Positions 1-7,764 of a DNA stretch of 64,000 bases are shown here, one piece after another. The notes beneath the pieces were generated by a model, which had not been told where the DNA came from, searched no databases, and worked only from the letters and a program-made list of their open reading frames with translations. Position 1 is the first letter of the stretch. Each line of letters opens with the position of its first letter. The DNA comes from Pseudomonadota bacterium (GTDB lineage: Bacteria > Pseudomonadota > Alphaproteobacteria > Micavibrionales > UBA2020): contig JAJZTA010000009.1 in NCBI GenBank assembly GCA_021849295.1, positions 1 to 64,000 of the forward strand, in the 5' to 3' direction. Position numbers and translations under genes: made by a program.

Positions 1-36
1 GCGAATGATCTGTTCTTCAGTAAATCGTTTCTTCAT
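1..36 (-). CDS. IS407-type transposase OrfA, first 12 codons only
   Basis: ATG at 36 on the minus strand opens the sequence MKKRFTEEQIIR, the usual beginning of OrfA in IS407-group elements. OrfA carries the helix-turn-helix that recognises the element ends and is joined to the OrfB integrase by -1 frameshifting in this family. Nothing past residue 12 is visible, so intactness cannot be judged. Confidence 0.7.
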   Translation of the reverse strand, partial: MKKRFTEEQIIR

Positions 37-123
37 CGTCGGCTCTTTCTGCCCTGTCCTTTAAGGGCTGTTATGTATAGCAGACTCTACCTACTTTTGG
101 ACTAAATTTCAGGGGGCAGGTCA
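1..123 (-). mobile_element. Left end of an IS407-type IS3-family element, running off the window
   Basis: Read on the minus strand, the element starts at 123 with TGACCTGCCCCC, the terminal repeat I know from the IS407 group of IS3 elements. About 90 bases further in, the OrfA frame opens. The element interrupts orfB of an older IS3 copy (124-608), cutting it after about ten codons, so this insertion is the younger event. The rest of the element lies outside the window, so its right end and target duplication cannot be checked. Confidence 0.8.
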
Positions 124-608
124 ATCTCCAGCTTCTCGGATGCGCCGTACCTCATGTATCGCTCTCCCCATCCGCGATCACGCTTTTTTTAGCAGCCGGT
201 TCTCCAGCAGGGCTTCGGCCAGAGCCTCCTTCAACTCGGCGGATTCAGAGCGCAGCTCCTTCACCTCATCGGATCCGGCCTCGCGTACTGTGTCCCCGTT
301 CAGCCGCTTCTTGCCAGCCTCCAGAAAGTCCTTGCTCCACCGGTAATACAGGTTCTGGTGCAGCCCCTCGCGGCGGCAGATCTCCGCGATGCTCTCTTCT
401 CCTCTAAGCCCCTGCAACACAATGCGGATTTTGTCCTCCGCGCTGAAATGGCGGCGCGTCTTGCGCTTGATGTCACGCACGGTTTTTTCCACCGCGCTCC
501 GGTTCTCGTCTTTCTGTCTCATCTTCGTTCCTTTCGGTCCTCTAACGAGCCAGATTTATCACCTTATGAAATTGCCCTCAACTGTCTAACAAGACCTGAC
601 GGGGTACA
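124..608 (-). mobile_element. Truncated IS3-family element, copy A
   Basis: The intact end lies at 608, where the minus strand begins TGTACCCCGTCAGGTC. The same end is found at 3405 on the plus strand (copy B). The copy keeps its orfA and the first codons of orfB (from 155) and is then cut at 123/124 by the IS407-type element. Copies A and B face each other with their intact ends inward and enclose 609-3404. They differ by a few mostly synonymous bases, so they are not a very recent duplication. Since each lacks its other end, neither should transpose by itself. Confidence 0.85.
178..522 (-). pseudogene. IS3-family transposase OrfA with altered C-terminus (copy A)
   Basis: The 114-residue product has the helix-turn-helix of IS3 OrfA proteins (residues about 25-65, with FSAEDKIRIVLQGLRGEESI) and a C-terminal leucine-zipper-like helix. 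It ends abruptly at LLKKA just after a run of seven adenines. Read one base back (-1), the frame continues about ten codons (SVIADGESDT) and stops at a TGA that overlaps the orfB ATG at 155. From memory, that is the normal OrfA end in this group. So either one A was lost, or slippage on the A run is used. OrfB survives only as about ten codons (124-155), so no functional transposase can be made from this copy. Confidence 0.8.
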
Positions 609-623
609 GTCATTCGCGCGCGT

Positions 624-893
624 TTAGTGATGATGGTCGTCGTGATGCTCGTCATATTCAAGAGCCTGATGTAGTTCGGATAGAGCGGCATCGATGTGCT
701 GTATCGCCGCCATCCGGTGGCCGCCAAAGTCGTGCGCGCCCTTGTTCAGATCTTGTTTGGCATGCTCCAGTTTGTGAATCGCGCCATAGATCTCAGGATG
801 TCTTTCGCGATGCATTTTTGCATGTGCGCACGGTGCCGCGAGCAGGCCGAGCGCAAAAACGGCTGCAATCGCCGCGCCAGTCAGCTTATTCAT
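624..893 (-). CDS. Small His-rich periplasmic protein
   Basis: 89 residues. A clear signal peptide (residues 1-25, ending AHA) is followed by a compact helical segment with HPEIYGAIHKLEHAK and HDFGGHRMAAIQHIDAAL, and a tail of seven histidines interspersed with aspartates (HHDDHHH). I recall similar small periplasmic proteins with the HDFGGHR motif in other proteobacteria, but no established function. The His/Asp tail suggests metal binding; this is inference. ATG at 893 follows an AGGAG-like sequence (AAGGAGAAAATCC on the minus strand). It lies just inside the IS-bracketed island and has its own likely promoter. Confidence 0.75.
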   Translation of the reverse strand: MNKLTGAAIAAVFALGLLAAPCAHAKMHRERHPEIYGAIHKLEHAKQDLNKGAHDFGGHRMAAIQHIDAALSELHQALEYDEHHDDHHH

Positions 894-947
894 GGATTTT
901 CTCCTTGGTAAAAGGTTTGTGTGCCGCAGACCGCCGCGGACAAGACA

Positions 948-975
948 ACTCTATGACGCCAATATGACCTGTCAA
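948..975 (-). promoter_or_regulatory. Likely sigma-70-type promoter with a TGAC-N2-GTCA dyad
   Basis: On the minus strand, TTGACA (970-975) is followed after 16 bases by TAGAGT (948-953), about 55 bases upstream of the small His-rich gene. The -35 overlaps the perfect dyad TGACAGGTCA (965-974), which could be a repressor or activator site. Moderate evidence only. Confidence 0.4.
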
Positions 976-1028
976 GAGGGTAAAAGAATATGTATAGAGA
1001 GATTTTATCTGGTTATATTGCTTGATGA

Positions 1029-1097
1029 CTATATTTCAGCAAGCACATCCGTCAAGCCCTGTATGGCGGCGATCACAAGCGCTTGCAATGGGGTCAT
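1029..1097 (-). pseudogene. Remnant of the 5' end of an undecaprenyl-diphosphatase gene (uppP/bacA)
   Basis: A 22-codon frame starting at ATG 1097 reads MTPLQALVIAAIQGLTDVL, matching the N-terminal signature of UppP (QALxLxxxQGLTEFLPxSSS). It runs into AEI and a TAG where the family has the PxSSS motif. UppP recycles the undecaprenyl carrier used in peptidoglycan synthesis and its loss or gain affects bacitracin tolerance. The fragment begins 34 bases after the M23 gene on the same strand, so the two probably formed an operon before the rest of uppP was lost. Confidence 0.5.
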
Positions 1098-1130
1098 GGT
1101 AAAAATCCGTTAATTAGCCTAGGTCAGTAG

Positions 1131-2333
1131 TCACGCTCTCAGAAAATTTCTGAATTTTATGCCGTTCAAATGAACGGGAACAGCGATGGCCTTCTGCGCG
1201 GGGTTGACGCGGCGGCCATCCACCCACACTTCATAGTAAAGATGCGGACCTGTCGAGAGGCCGGTCGATCCTATATAGCCTATGACCTGCCCTTTCCTGA
1301 CTTGAGATCCGTCATGCAGACCGCGGGCTATTTTTTCGAGATGTCCGTAGGCGGTCACGAGATGGCGAATGTGTTCGATTTTAAGAAGAAGGCCATAGTT
1401 GCCGTGCCAGCCTGCAAAAACAACCTTGCCATTTGCAGGCGCGCGTATGGGCGTGCCCATGGGGGCTGCCATATCTATTCCCTTGTGAAACTCCGGACGG
1501 TCGAGGATTGGATGGATGCGCCACCCCCATGGCGACGTGATGTGCGCTTGCGGAGCGGGATCGGCCAGATGCGCCAACAATACGCCGAGACCGTCCGGTT
1601 CCACGAAGGCGGTCATGCCTTTGTTCACAGGGTAACGATAAATGCTGCGACGCCGTCCTTTGAAGCCAAGTGTTATGCTGCGAAGCATTGCTGACGTTCT
1701 CGACCAGTAGCTGGAACGGGATGTTGTTTCATACACGATATGAATCCAGGAACCAGCCGGTGGATGAGCCGGGAGATCAGGTGCATAGACCAGCGCCCGG
1801 TGTGCTTCCGCGACGACTTTCACGGGTACACCCATAGCATTCAGGGAAGACTGGAAATTCCGTCCTATATGGCCAGTGACTGTGCGAAAAGCCATTTGCG
1901 GGATTTGTGCTTTTGCGGTCTGTACGCCCTTTACCACTGAGAAACTGCCATCAGCGCGCGATGCGAGTAGTACTGTGCGGTGCCCGTTCAATGAAACTCT
2001 CAAGGTCAGTAGTTTTTTCCCGCCGTCCATTCCTCGTGCAAAGGTCAAAAGGATGCGGCTGCCCGCGCGCAGGGCACGGGGGTGAAGATTATCTTTCTCG
2101 AGCGCACGCGTCGCCGCCTTTTGCTGATTGGCCCCAACGCCGTTGCGCGACAGCAGCGCATCAAGGCAATCCCCTTTTTTGAGGACGGCATCGCGACTGT
2201 CCGAAGTCTGATGGTGCACTTGCTGCCTCGCCGCCAAGGCGGTGCCTTGCATAGCGAACAGGAAACCGGCTGAAACCATAACGGGCAGCATCAGATAGCT
2301 TACATATGAGGGGAGCGATTTTAATAAATGCAT
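1131..2333 (-). CDS. M23-family (LytM-type) peptidoglycan endopeptidase-like protein, zinc site altered
   Basis: 400 residues with a signal peptide or membrane anchor (about 1-34), a LysM-like/OapA-like N-terminal region and a C-terminal M23 domain (about 272-380). M23 enzymes cut peptide cross-links in peptidoglycan. The first zinc motif is present as HKGID (H283, D287) and the accessory histidine as YGH (H331). The second motif, normally HxH, reads HLYYE (364-368): the second histidine, a zinc ligand in LytM-type enzymes, is a tyrosine (366). The protein may therefore be catalytically weak or act as an amidase activator like EnvC/NlpD. It lies in the IS-bracketed island, upstream of the uppP remnant. 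Confidence 0.85.
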   Translation of the reverse strand: MHLLKSLPSYVSYLMLPVMVSAGFLFAMQGTALAARQQVHHQTSDSRDAVLKKGDCLDALLSRNGVGANQQKAATRALEKDNLHPRALRAGSRILLTFARGMDGGKKLLTLRVSLNGHRTVLLASRADGSFSVVKGVQTAKAQIPQMAFRTVTGHIGRNFQSSLNAMGVPVKVVAEAHRALVYAPDLPAHPPAGSWIHIVYETTSRSSYWSRTSAMLRSITLGFKGRRRSIYRYPVNKGMTAFVEPDGLGVLLAHLADPAPQAHITSPWGWRIHPILDRPEFHKGIDMAAPMGTPIRAPANGKVVFAGWHGNYGLLLKIEHIRHLVTAYGHLEKIARGLHDGSQVRKGQVIGYIGSTGLSTGPHLYYEVWVDGRRVNPAQKAIAVPVHLNGIKFRNFLRA

Positions 2334-2634
2334 GAACCAGAACTACCTAAAACAAGATCCGGTGCAGCGAATTTGATGCCACACACATCCCGTGTATACC
2401 CGAAACCCGATAATGGTGTCTAGTTTGAGTGTGTTTTTGAAATTTTGTCGATGATGCCGCTGAAACAGGTGGATAGTTCCATTATTATGTAATGCCAGAA
2501 AATCCGATGCCGTACTGACATCATAAGTTGGAATCTTTGTCCTGATGTCTGAATGGAATAGGACAGAATGCGAAAAGTGCGCTATATAATTGTACTGCGA
2601 GTCTGGAAACAGACTTCACCCTTTTGAGCTTGTC
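2334..2634. other. Divergent intergenic region between the M23 and GT51 genes
   Basis: No coding frame stands out here. It must contain the promoters for both divergent genes. The only recognisable element is the plus-strand -10-like TATAAT at 2585-2590, listed separately. No repeats or hairpin with a T-run seen. Confidence 0.5.
2560..2590 (+). promoter_or_regulatory. Possible promoter of the GT51 pseudogene
   Basis: TATAAT at 2585-2590 is preceded, 19 bases upstream, by AGGACA (2560-2565), a weak -35. This placement rules out a start codon at 2590 and favours the ATG at 2635. Confidence 0.35.
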
Positions 2635-3404
2635 ATGAGCGCATCGACTACACCGAAACTGAAACCCGATCCTTCCAGCATACTTGTCAGAGCGAAAACA
2701 ATTAAAGCCCGACTGACCAAGCGGCTTCGGAAGAAATTCGCGTCGAAACCGGCATTATTTTGGATCCGATTATGCGCTGTCTTTGCACTCGGGTTTTTGG
2801 TTCTGTTGGAAGCGGACGAGTCGTATTTGCGCGCGCTGGTCTATTCGCAGCTTGCAGCGGCTATGCACTTCAAAATCGCCGCCGGCGCTAGCCCAGCAAT
2901 CTTGTTTCCGCAAGGGGGCCATACGACCGGCGTCTCGGATATGTCGAACTGCCGCATTTTATACGGAGGCTGAAAGGCCAGCACTTCGTTATACGGCAGC
3001 AGGTGCGCCAGTCACGCGCATTGAGATGGTTCATGAAAACAAGCGGTTATGCGGTCGACCACGAGAAGCTTCAGGCAGGATTGGACTTACGCGGGCAATC
3101 GGAAGCGCAGCTTGAGCGGGTGCGTTATCCGTCCATGGTATATCACGACTTTAAAGAAATTCCGCCGGTTCTCGTTCATACGCTGAGTTTCATTGAAGAT
3201 CGGGGGATCCTTGACAAGAGCCACCCCTACCGTAATCCGGCTGTAAACTGGCACCGTTTTATCATCGCCGCGATGCGTGTGCTGGTCGGAAAATTGGACG
3301 GGCATCCTTCGCATGGCGGCGCCAGCACGCTGGCAACACAGATAGAGAAGTTCCGCCACTCTCCCTATGGCCGTACGGCAACAATAGCCGAGAAACTTCA
3401 CCAG
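2635..3404 (+). pseudogene. GT51 transglycosylase gene, frameshifted and cut by an IS
   Basis: The N-terminal part has a basic cytoplasmic stretch and one membrane anchor (around IRLCAVFALGFLVLLEA). After a five-G run at about 2912 the frame changes: the continuation PYDRRLGYVELPHFIRRLKG is found one frame over, as if one G was lost. That second frame carries GT51 (peptidoglycan glycosyltransferase) features: FIEDRGILD with the catalytic-type Glu, PYRNPAVNW, and GASTLATQIEKFRHSP. The gene then stops at 3404, where IS copy B begins, so the C-terminal part is missing. GT51 enzymes polymerise lipid II into glycan strands. This copy cannot make a complete protein. Confidence 0.8.
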
Positions 3405-3793
3405 TGTACCCCGTCAGGTCTTGTTAGACAGTTGAGGGCAATTTCATAAGGTGATAAATCTGGCTCGTTAGAGGACCGAAAGGAACGAAGATGAGACAGA
3501 AAGACGAGAACCGGAGCGCGGTGGAAAAAACCGTGCGTGACATCAAGCGCAAGACGCGCCGCCATTTCAGCGCGGAGGACAAAATCCGCATTGTGTTGCA
3601 GGGGCTTAGGGGTGAAGAGAGCATCGCGGAGATCTGCCGCCGCGAGGGATTGCACCAGAACTTGTATTACCGGTGGAGCAAGGACTTTCTGGAGGCTGGC
3701 AAGAAGCGGCTGAACGGGGACACGGTGCGCGAGGCCGGATCCGACGAGGTGAAGGAGCTGCGCTCTGAATCTGCCCAGTTGAAGGAGGCTCTG
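3405..3793 (+). mobile_element. Truncated IS3-family element, copy B
   Basis: Begins with TGTACCCCGTCAGG at 3405, the same end as copy A at 608, and is inverted relative to it. It matches copy A until G3793, inside orfA, and then changes abruptly into an unrelated minus-strand gene (3794-4041). It interrupts the GT51 gene on its left. The loss of its right end is probably a deletion that also removed the end of the neighbouring gene. Confidence 0.85.
3491..3793 (+). pseudogene. IS3-family transposase OrfA, 3' truncated (copy B)
   Basis: ATG at 3491 follows the Shine-Dalgarno-like GAAAGGAACGAAG. The first 101 residues match the OrfA of copy A except for one Glu-to-Gln change near the end. The frame then runs on into foreign sequence for about 30 codons. 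The helix-turn-helix is kept but the end of OrfA and all of OrfB are missing, so it is not a functional transposase. Confidence 0.8.
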
Positions 3794-4041
3794 CCGGTTC
3801 CCTTTGGATCGTCGCTTTTGGCGTCGATGACGATGGTCCGCTTGCCTTTGCGGAGAGCCTCCATGCCCTTGCCCCAGATTTGCACCTGATAGAGAGCGTC
3901 GGGCGCCGCGATGTTCATCTCCAGCGTCCGCCCGTCCCACGGGGCGCAGCCGAAGGACAGAACGGGCGGACCCATGGCGCGGGCGGCCTGCGGCGGCGCC
4001 AGAAGAAAAACGGCGGTCATTACGGTGAAAAACTTTGTCAT
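3794..4041 (-). pseudogene. Small secreted protein gene truncated by IS copy B
   Basis: About 82 native codons remain: a signal peptide (MTKFFTVMTAVFLLAPPQAARA) and a soluble segment with CAPWDGRTLEMNIAAPDALYQVQIWGKG, after which the frame enters IS sequence. The ATG at 4041 lies 4 bases after the stop of the glycosyltransferase gene and has AAGGA just upstream, so it was the last gene of that operon. I do not recognise the family. The missing 3' end presumably went when the IS copy lost its right half. Confidence 0.65.
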
Positions 4042-4045
4042 GGCA

Positions 4046-6490
4046 TCATTCCTTCTCGCTGGCCCTGAACGTTTCCGGAGCTTTGCCCTCTAGGTGGCGC
4101 TGCCACATGGTCCGGTAAGCCGCTTCCAGATGCCGCGTGAATTTTTCTGTGTCAAACAACGGGCATGTATCCCTGTTTTGGGACAGTCTGGCTTTAAAGG
4201 CGTCGAGCTTTTGCGGTTCTTGCGCCAGCTGGGCAGCAAGCGCCTCGTATTCTTTCAGGGAAGACGTCACCAGTTCCGGCAATCCGGCGGCGCGCAGCAG
4301 GCTTGCGGCCACGCGGCCCGCGAAGGTTTGGCCGAGACAGGTCAAAACCGGCAGGCCCGCATAGAGCGCGTCCGATGCCGTCGTATGCGCGTTGCAGGGC
4401 AGATTGTCGAGGAAAAGATCGGCCTGCCGGTGGCGCGCGATATGCGCCGCGTTTTTCATCCTCGGGGCGAAGACCAGACGCTGCGGATCGACGCCGCGCT
4501 GTTGCGTTTCGCGGCTGAGGTTGGTAAGGGCGGTCTCGTTGCCCTCGAGCAGCCAGAGGACGCTGCCGTCGACGGTCTTCAACAGGCGCATCCAGACGTC
4601 GAAAACCTCCGGCGTGATTTTATAGTGCGCGTTGAAGGCGCAGAAAACGAAAGCCTTCTCTGGCAGCCCCAGTTCCGCCCGCGACGGCGTTTGCGGAGAG
4701 GCGGCGCGTTTGCGGTCGTTGACCTGATAAGTGTCGGGCATATAGACGATCTTCTCGGAAAAACAGGCCTGAAGATCTTCGGGGATGACCGTTTCGTCGG
4801 CGATGATGTAATCCATGTAGGGCGCGCCCATGGTTCCCGGAAAACCGAGATAGCCGACCTGCAGCGGCGCGACGCGCTTTGCGAAAATGCCCGCGCGGTT
4901 GTTTTGCGTGAATCCCGTCAGGTCGACCGCGATGTCTATTTTCCGCTCCAGGAGCGTCTGCGCCACCTGATCGTTGCCCATGAGGCGGGCATCGACGAAG
5001 TGGTCGAAAGCGGCGGCGATTCTTGCCCGCATCGGGCTCTTGTCGTCCGCGCCGAACGAGACGGCGGTCGTTTCGAACTTCGACCTGTCATGCGCTTCAA
5101 ACAACCCCGCCGCCAGATAGGCAAGGGCATGGTCGCGCAAATCCGCCGAAAGGTAGGCCAGACGGATTTTGTCGTGCGCGGTGCGCGGCTCCGCATAAAG
5201 CGGAACGGGAGCTGGCGGGCATTTGCGGGCGACGAACAGCTTCGCGCAGGCCAGCTGGTCTGCCGCCGTGGCGGGCAGGCCCACAAGCGCGAACGGCGGG
5301 GAGACCAGTTTTCCACCCCTGATCCCCGCGGCGATTTTTTCCGCCGCGGCATATTCGCTCCAGTCGCAGACCGACATTTTGAAGTGCGCGCGCAAACCGG
5401 CCAGCTCCTCGTAATCGGGGGCAATCCGATAGGCGAGATCGTAGCTGGCCAGCGCCTCGTCGATGCGCCCGAGGTCCTTCAGGACAGCTGCACGGTTTTT
5501 CAGCGCCACGATATTCCGCGGGTCCATCCCGATCGCCTTGCCGTACCAGAGCAGGGCTTCCGCGGGGCGGTCGCCGCTGACGAAAATATTGCCCATGTTG
5601 ACGCAGGCGGCCACGTTTTGCGGATCGAGTTCCAGCGCCTTCTGATGGGCCGCCAGAGCGCCGTCGCTGTCGCCGAGATCCTGCAGGACGTTGCCGAGAT
5701 TGCCGTAGACGACCGCATGGGGCGCGATGCGGAGCGCATGCCGGTATTGTTCCGCCGCCTCCGCCAGCTTGCCCTGATCGACGAGCGCAAGACCGAGGTT
5801 GTTGTAGGCTTCGGCAAAATCGGGATGAAGCGCGATGGCTTTTTCGAACTGCGCCGCCGCTTCTGCCGGCCTGCCCTGATCGCGCAGGACGAGGCCGAGA
5901 TTGTTGCGGGCGTGCATGGAGTTCGGGGCCAGCGCGATGGCCGTTTCGAGTTGCGCCGCCGCTTCCGCGAGTTTGCCCTGATCGCGCAACAGTGCCCCCA
6001 GATTGTTATAGGCGGCGTCGATGTCGGGGCGCAGGGCGATCGCCTTCTCGTATTGCGCGGCGGCTTTGGCGCTTTCCCCCGTTCTGCTGAGAACGTTGCC
6101 GAGATTGTTGTGCGCTTCGTAATAGTCTTTTTTGAGGCGGATCGCCTTGTTATAGCTCTTCTCCGCCTCCGCGAGCCGGCCGAGAGAAAGCAGCACGTCC
6201 CCCAGATCATTGTGGCAATAGGGCATGTCGTCCCGCAGCCGGAGCGCATGATTGAACAGTTCGACGGCGGAGGCCGGCTGGCCGACCTGCGCGGCGATGA
6301 TGCCGATCTTGTGCAGGCTGTCCGCATGGCCGGGTTCGGCTTCAAGGATCTTTTTGTAGAGCTGATGGGCTTCGTTCAGCTGTCCCGAACGGTGGTGCGC
6401 GATGGCCTGATTATAGAGGGCCTCGATTTGCGGGGAGCCGTGTATGGCGGCGCCGGAACTTTTGGCGGCGCGGCGGTCTTTGCGGTTCAT
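4046..6490 (-). CDS. TPR-containing O-GlcNAc-transferase-like glycosyltransferase (GT41 family)
   Basis: 814 residues. A basic N-terminus (MNRKDRRAAK) is followed by about ten tetratricopeptide repeats (residues about 22-370), then a GT-B type catalytic half like that of eukaryotic OGT/SPINDLY. Visible family motifs include IRLAYLSADLRDHALAYL (with the conserved His), DIAVDLTGFT, QVGYLGFPGTMG, FCAFNAHYKITPEVFDVW and NAHTTASDALYAGLPVLT, the last forming the nucleotide-sugar pocket. Such proteins glycosylate Ser/Thr of cytoplasmic proteins; in alphaproteobacteria FlmG-type members act on flagellin. AGAGGAG precedes ATG 6490. It sits 24 bases after the Hpt-like gene, in one operon with a response regulator, hinting at a motility or signalling role. 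The substrate is unknown. Confidence 0.9.
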   Translation of the reverse strand: MNRKDRRAAKSSGAAIHGSPQIEALYNQAIAHHRSGQLNEAHQLYKKILEAEPGHADSLHKIGIIAAQVGQPASAVELFNHALRLRDDMPYCHNDLGDVLLSLGRLAEAEKSYNKAIRLKKDYYEAHNNLGNVLSRTGESAKAAAQYEKAIALRPDIDAAYNNLGALLRDQGKLAEAAAQLETAIALAPNSMHARNNLGLVLRDQGRPAEAAAQFEKAIALHPDFAEAYNNLGLALVDQGKLAEAAEQYRHALRIAPHAVVYGNLGNVLQDLGDSDGALAAHQKALELDPQNVAACVNMGNIFVSGDRPAEALLWYGKAIGMDPRNIVALKNRAAVLKDLGRIDEALASYDLAYRIAPDYEELAGLRAHFKMSVCDWSEYAAAEKIAAGIRGGKLVSPPFALVGLPATAADQLACAKLFVARKCPPAPVPLYAEPRTAHDKIRLAYLSADLRDHALAYLAAGLFEAHDRSKFETTAVSFGADDKSPMRARIAAAFDHFVDARLMGNDQVAQTLLERKIDIAVDLTGFTQNNRAGIFAKRVAPLQVGYLGFPGTMGAPYMDYIIADETVIPEDLQACFSEKIVYMPDTYQVNDRKRAASPQTPSRAELGLPEKAFVFCAFNAHYKITPEVFDVWMRLLKTVDGSVLWLLEGNETALTNLSRETQQRGVDPQRLVFAPRMKNAAHIARHRQADLFLDNLPCNAHTTASDALYAGLPVLTCLGQTFAGRVAASLLRAAGLPELVTSSLKEYEALAAQLAQEPQKLDAFKARLSQNRDTCPLFDTEKFTRHLEAAYRTMWQRHLEGKAPETFRASEKE

Positions 6491-6514
6491 CGGTAAAGGC
6501 TCCTCTCTTGTATG

Positions 6515-7036
6515 CTATCCGTCGGCACGGGACGTGCCGGTGGCGGCGACTTTATAATACTTGTCGCAGATCTCCTGCAATTCGGCCTTGAGCTTTTTGC
6601 CGAATTCCTCTTCCTGGCCGCAGAGGTTGGCGCGCATCACGCCGGTGATCGCCATGTGATGGGCGGTCACGACCTTCAGCGCATTATGATCCACGCCCTC
6701 CAGCGTTTCAAGGAAATCCACCAGCGTGTCCGCGATCTCCGAGACGAGGGCGTAATTGAACATCGCGCCCTGCGCCTTGAACGCCATGGCCGTTGCCTGT
6801 AAGGCCTTGACGGCCTCCTTGCCCTGCAAGCTTCCCTGCCGGACATGTTCCATGCCGCCGTCGAGCTTCTGGAGCAGCTCTTCCGCGATGGGTCTATAAT
6901 CCGTTTCATTGTATTTTATCAGGCGTTCCGCCTGCGCGATGATCTCGGGCGGAAGGCCGCCCGCGCCGACTTTTTCCTTGAGGGCGTTCGGGGGCGTTAT
7001 CTTTCTTGCCTTGCGCGGCTTTTTTGTTTCTTCCAC
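6515..7036 (-). CDS. Hpt-like companion of a response regulator, phospho-acceptor His apparently absent
   Basis: 173 residues, mostly helical. The N-terminal motif PPNALKEKVGAGGL matches proteins I recall next to single-domain response regulators in alphaproteobacteria, where a helical bundle with HDIKGQGGTF resembles a histidine phosphotransfer domain. Here the matching stretch is MAFKAQGAMF, so the His position appears to be Met. The start is taken as GTG 7036, preceded by AGAGG and only 9 bases after the response-regulator stop. It may bind the regulator without phosphotransfer. Function is inferred from family memory and context. Confidence 0.6.
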   Translation of the reverse strand: MEETKKPRKARKITPPNALKEKVGAGGLPPEIIAQAERLIKYNETDYRPIAEELLQKLDGGMEHVRQGSLQGKEAVKALQATAMAFKAQGAMFNYALVSEIADTLVDFLETLEGVDHNALKVVTAHHMAITGVMRANLCGQEEEFGKKLKAELQEICDKYYKVAATGTSRADG

Positions 7037-7045
7037 TATGACCTC

Positions 7046-7531
7046 TCAATCCTCTTCGCGTCTGTCCTCGCCCGTGTAGCCCCCATTATCCTCTCTCCGC
7101 CGCCGGTCCGGGCCGATGAAACCGGCGCTGTGGATGAAAGAGCGCGGGTGCTCGATCACACTGACGATCCTCTGGTAGAGAGATTCCGCCGTGAAGGGCT
7201 TTTTCAGGAATTCGGTGATGCCCGAATCACGCGCCGCGACGATGCAGTCCTCGGAACTGAGGGACGTCATAAAAATGATGGGCACGTAGGGATTGATCGT
7301 ACCATTGCGCACGATCGCCGTGAATTCCATGCCGTCGATGCTGAGCAGGTCGTAGTCGAGGATGACCAGATCGGGCCTCTCTCTTATGAAGGTTTCTAGC
7401 CCCTTCGACCCGTCCATCTGCGTCAGGATCCTTTTGACACCGAACGTCTGCAACACCTTTCTGATCAAATCGATCATGGCCGGATGATTGTCTATCAGAA
7501 GAACGCTGGTGTTTTCGAACCTGTAGGTCAT
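7046..7531 (-). CDS. Single-domain response regulator (CheY-like receiver)
   Basis: 161 residues from ATG 7531; an upstream ATG at 7579 would add 16 residues that do not fit the receiver fold. The receiver domain covers residues 8-130: acidic pocket D14, phospho-acceptor D59 (LVILDYDL), T89 (FMTS) and K111 (LKKPF). There is no output domain. The tail (GPDRRRREDN ... GEDRREED) is the arginine/acid-rich extension seen in alphaproteobacterial regulators of this type. It heads an operon with the Hpt-like protein and a GT41 glycosyltransferase. The partner kinase is not in the window. Confidence 0.85.
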   Translation of the reverse strand: MTYRFENTSVLLIDNHPAMIDLIRKVLQTFGVKRILTQMDGSKGLETFIRERPDLVILDYDLLSIDGMEFTAIVRNGTINPYVPIIFMTSLSSEDCIVAARDSGITEFLKKPFTAESLYQRIVSVIEHPRSFIHSAGFIGPDRRRREDNGGYTGEDRREED

Positions 7532-7701
7532 GCCGAAAGCGCTTAAAAGAATGATGGAAACAAAGGACTCCCCTTGCAAAAACAGCCCCTATAAAAGGGT
7601 AAGGGCAAAGCGGGGGGGCGTTCAATGATAAATCGACTGCGGAATATGGCGTATGACGGCCCGCTGCAAGACCGCCGATTGTATTTGACGGCGCCTTGCG
7701 C

Positions 7702-7737
7702 TTGACATATAATACCGTATAATACCGTATAATACCG
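7702..7737 (+). repeat. Three tandem copies of TATAATACCG next to a TTGACA box
   Basis: TTGACA (7702-7707) is followed immediately by three perfect copies of the 10-base unit TATAATACCG (7708-7737). Each copy contains a consensus -10 hexamer; the second and third lie 10 and 20 bases from TTGACA, neither at the optimal 17. The array ends 27 bases before the start codon of the next gene. A change of repeat number would shift promoter spacing. Confidence 0.6.
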
Positions 7738-7764
7738 TAAAATCATCATAGAAAGTGCATAATC

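Noticed and set aside
892..1113. Plus-strand frame of 73 codons between the His-rich gene and the M23 gene
   Set aside because: Overlaps the uppP remnant on the other strand and a probable promoter; no ribosome binding site.
4094..6496. 800-codon open frame on the plus strand opposite the GT41 gene
   Set aside because: It mirrors a gene with clear TPR and GT41 motifs, is dominated by Arg/Gly/Val of an antisense GC-rich frame and has no domain.
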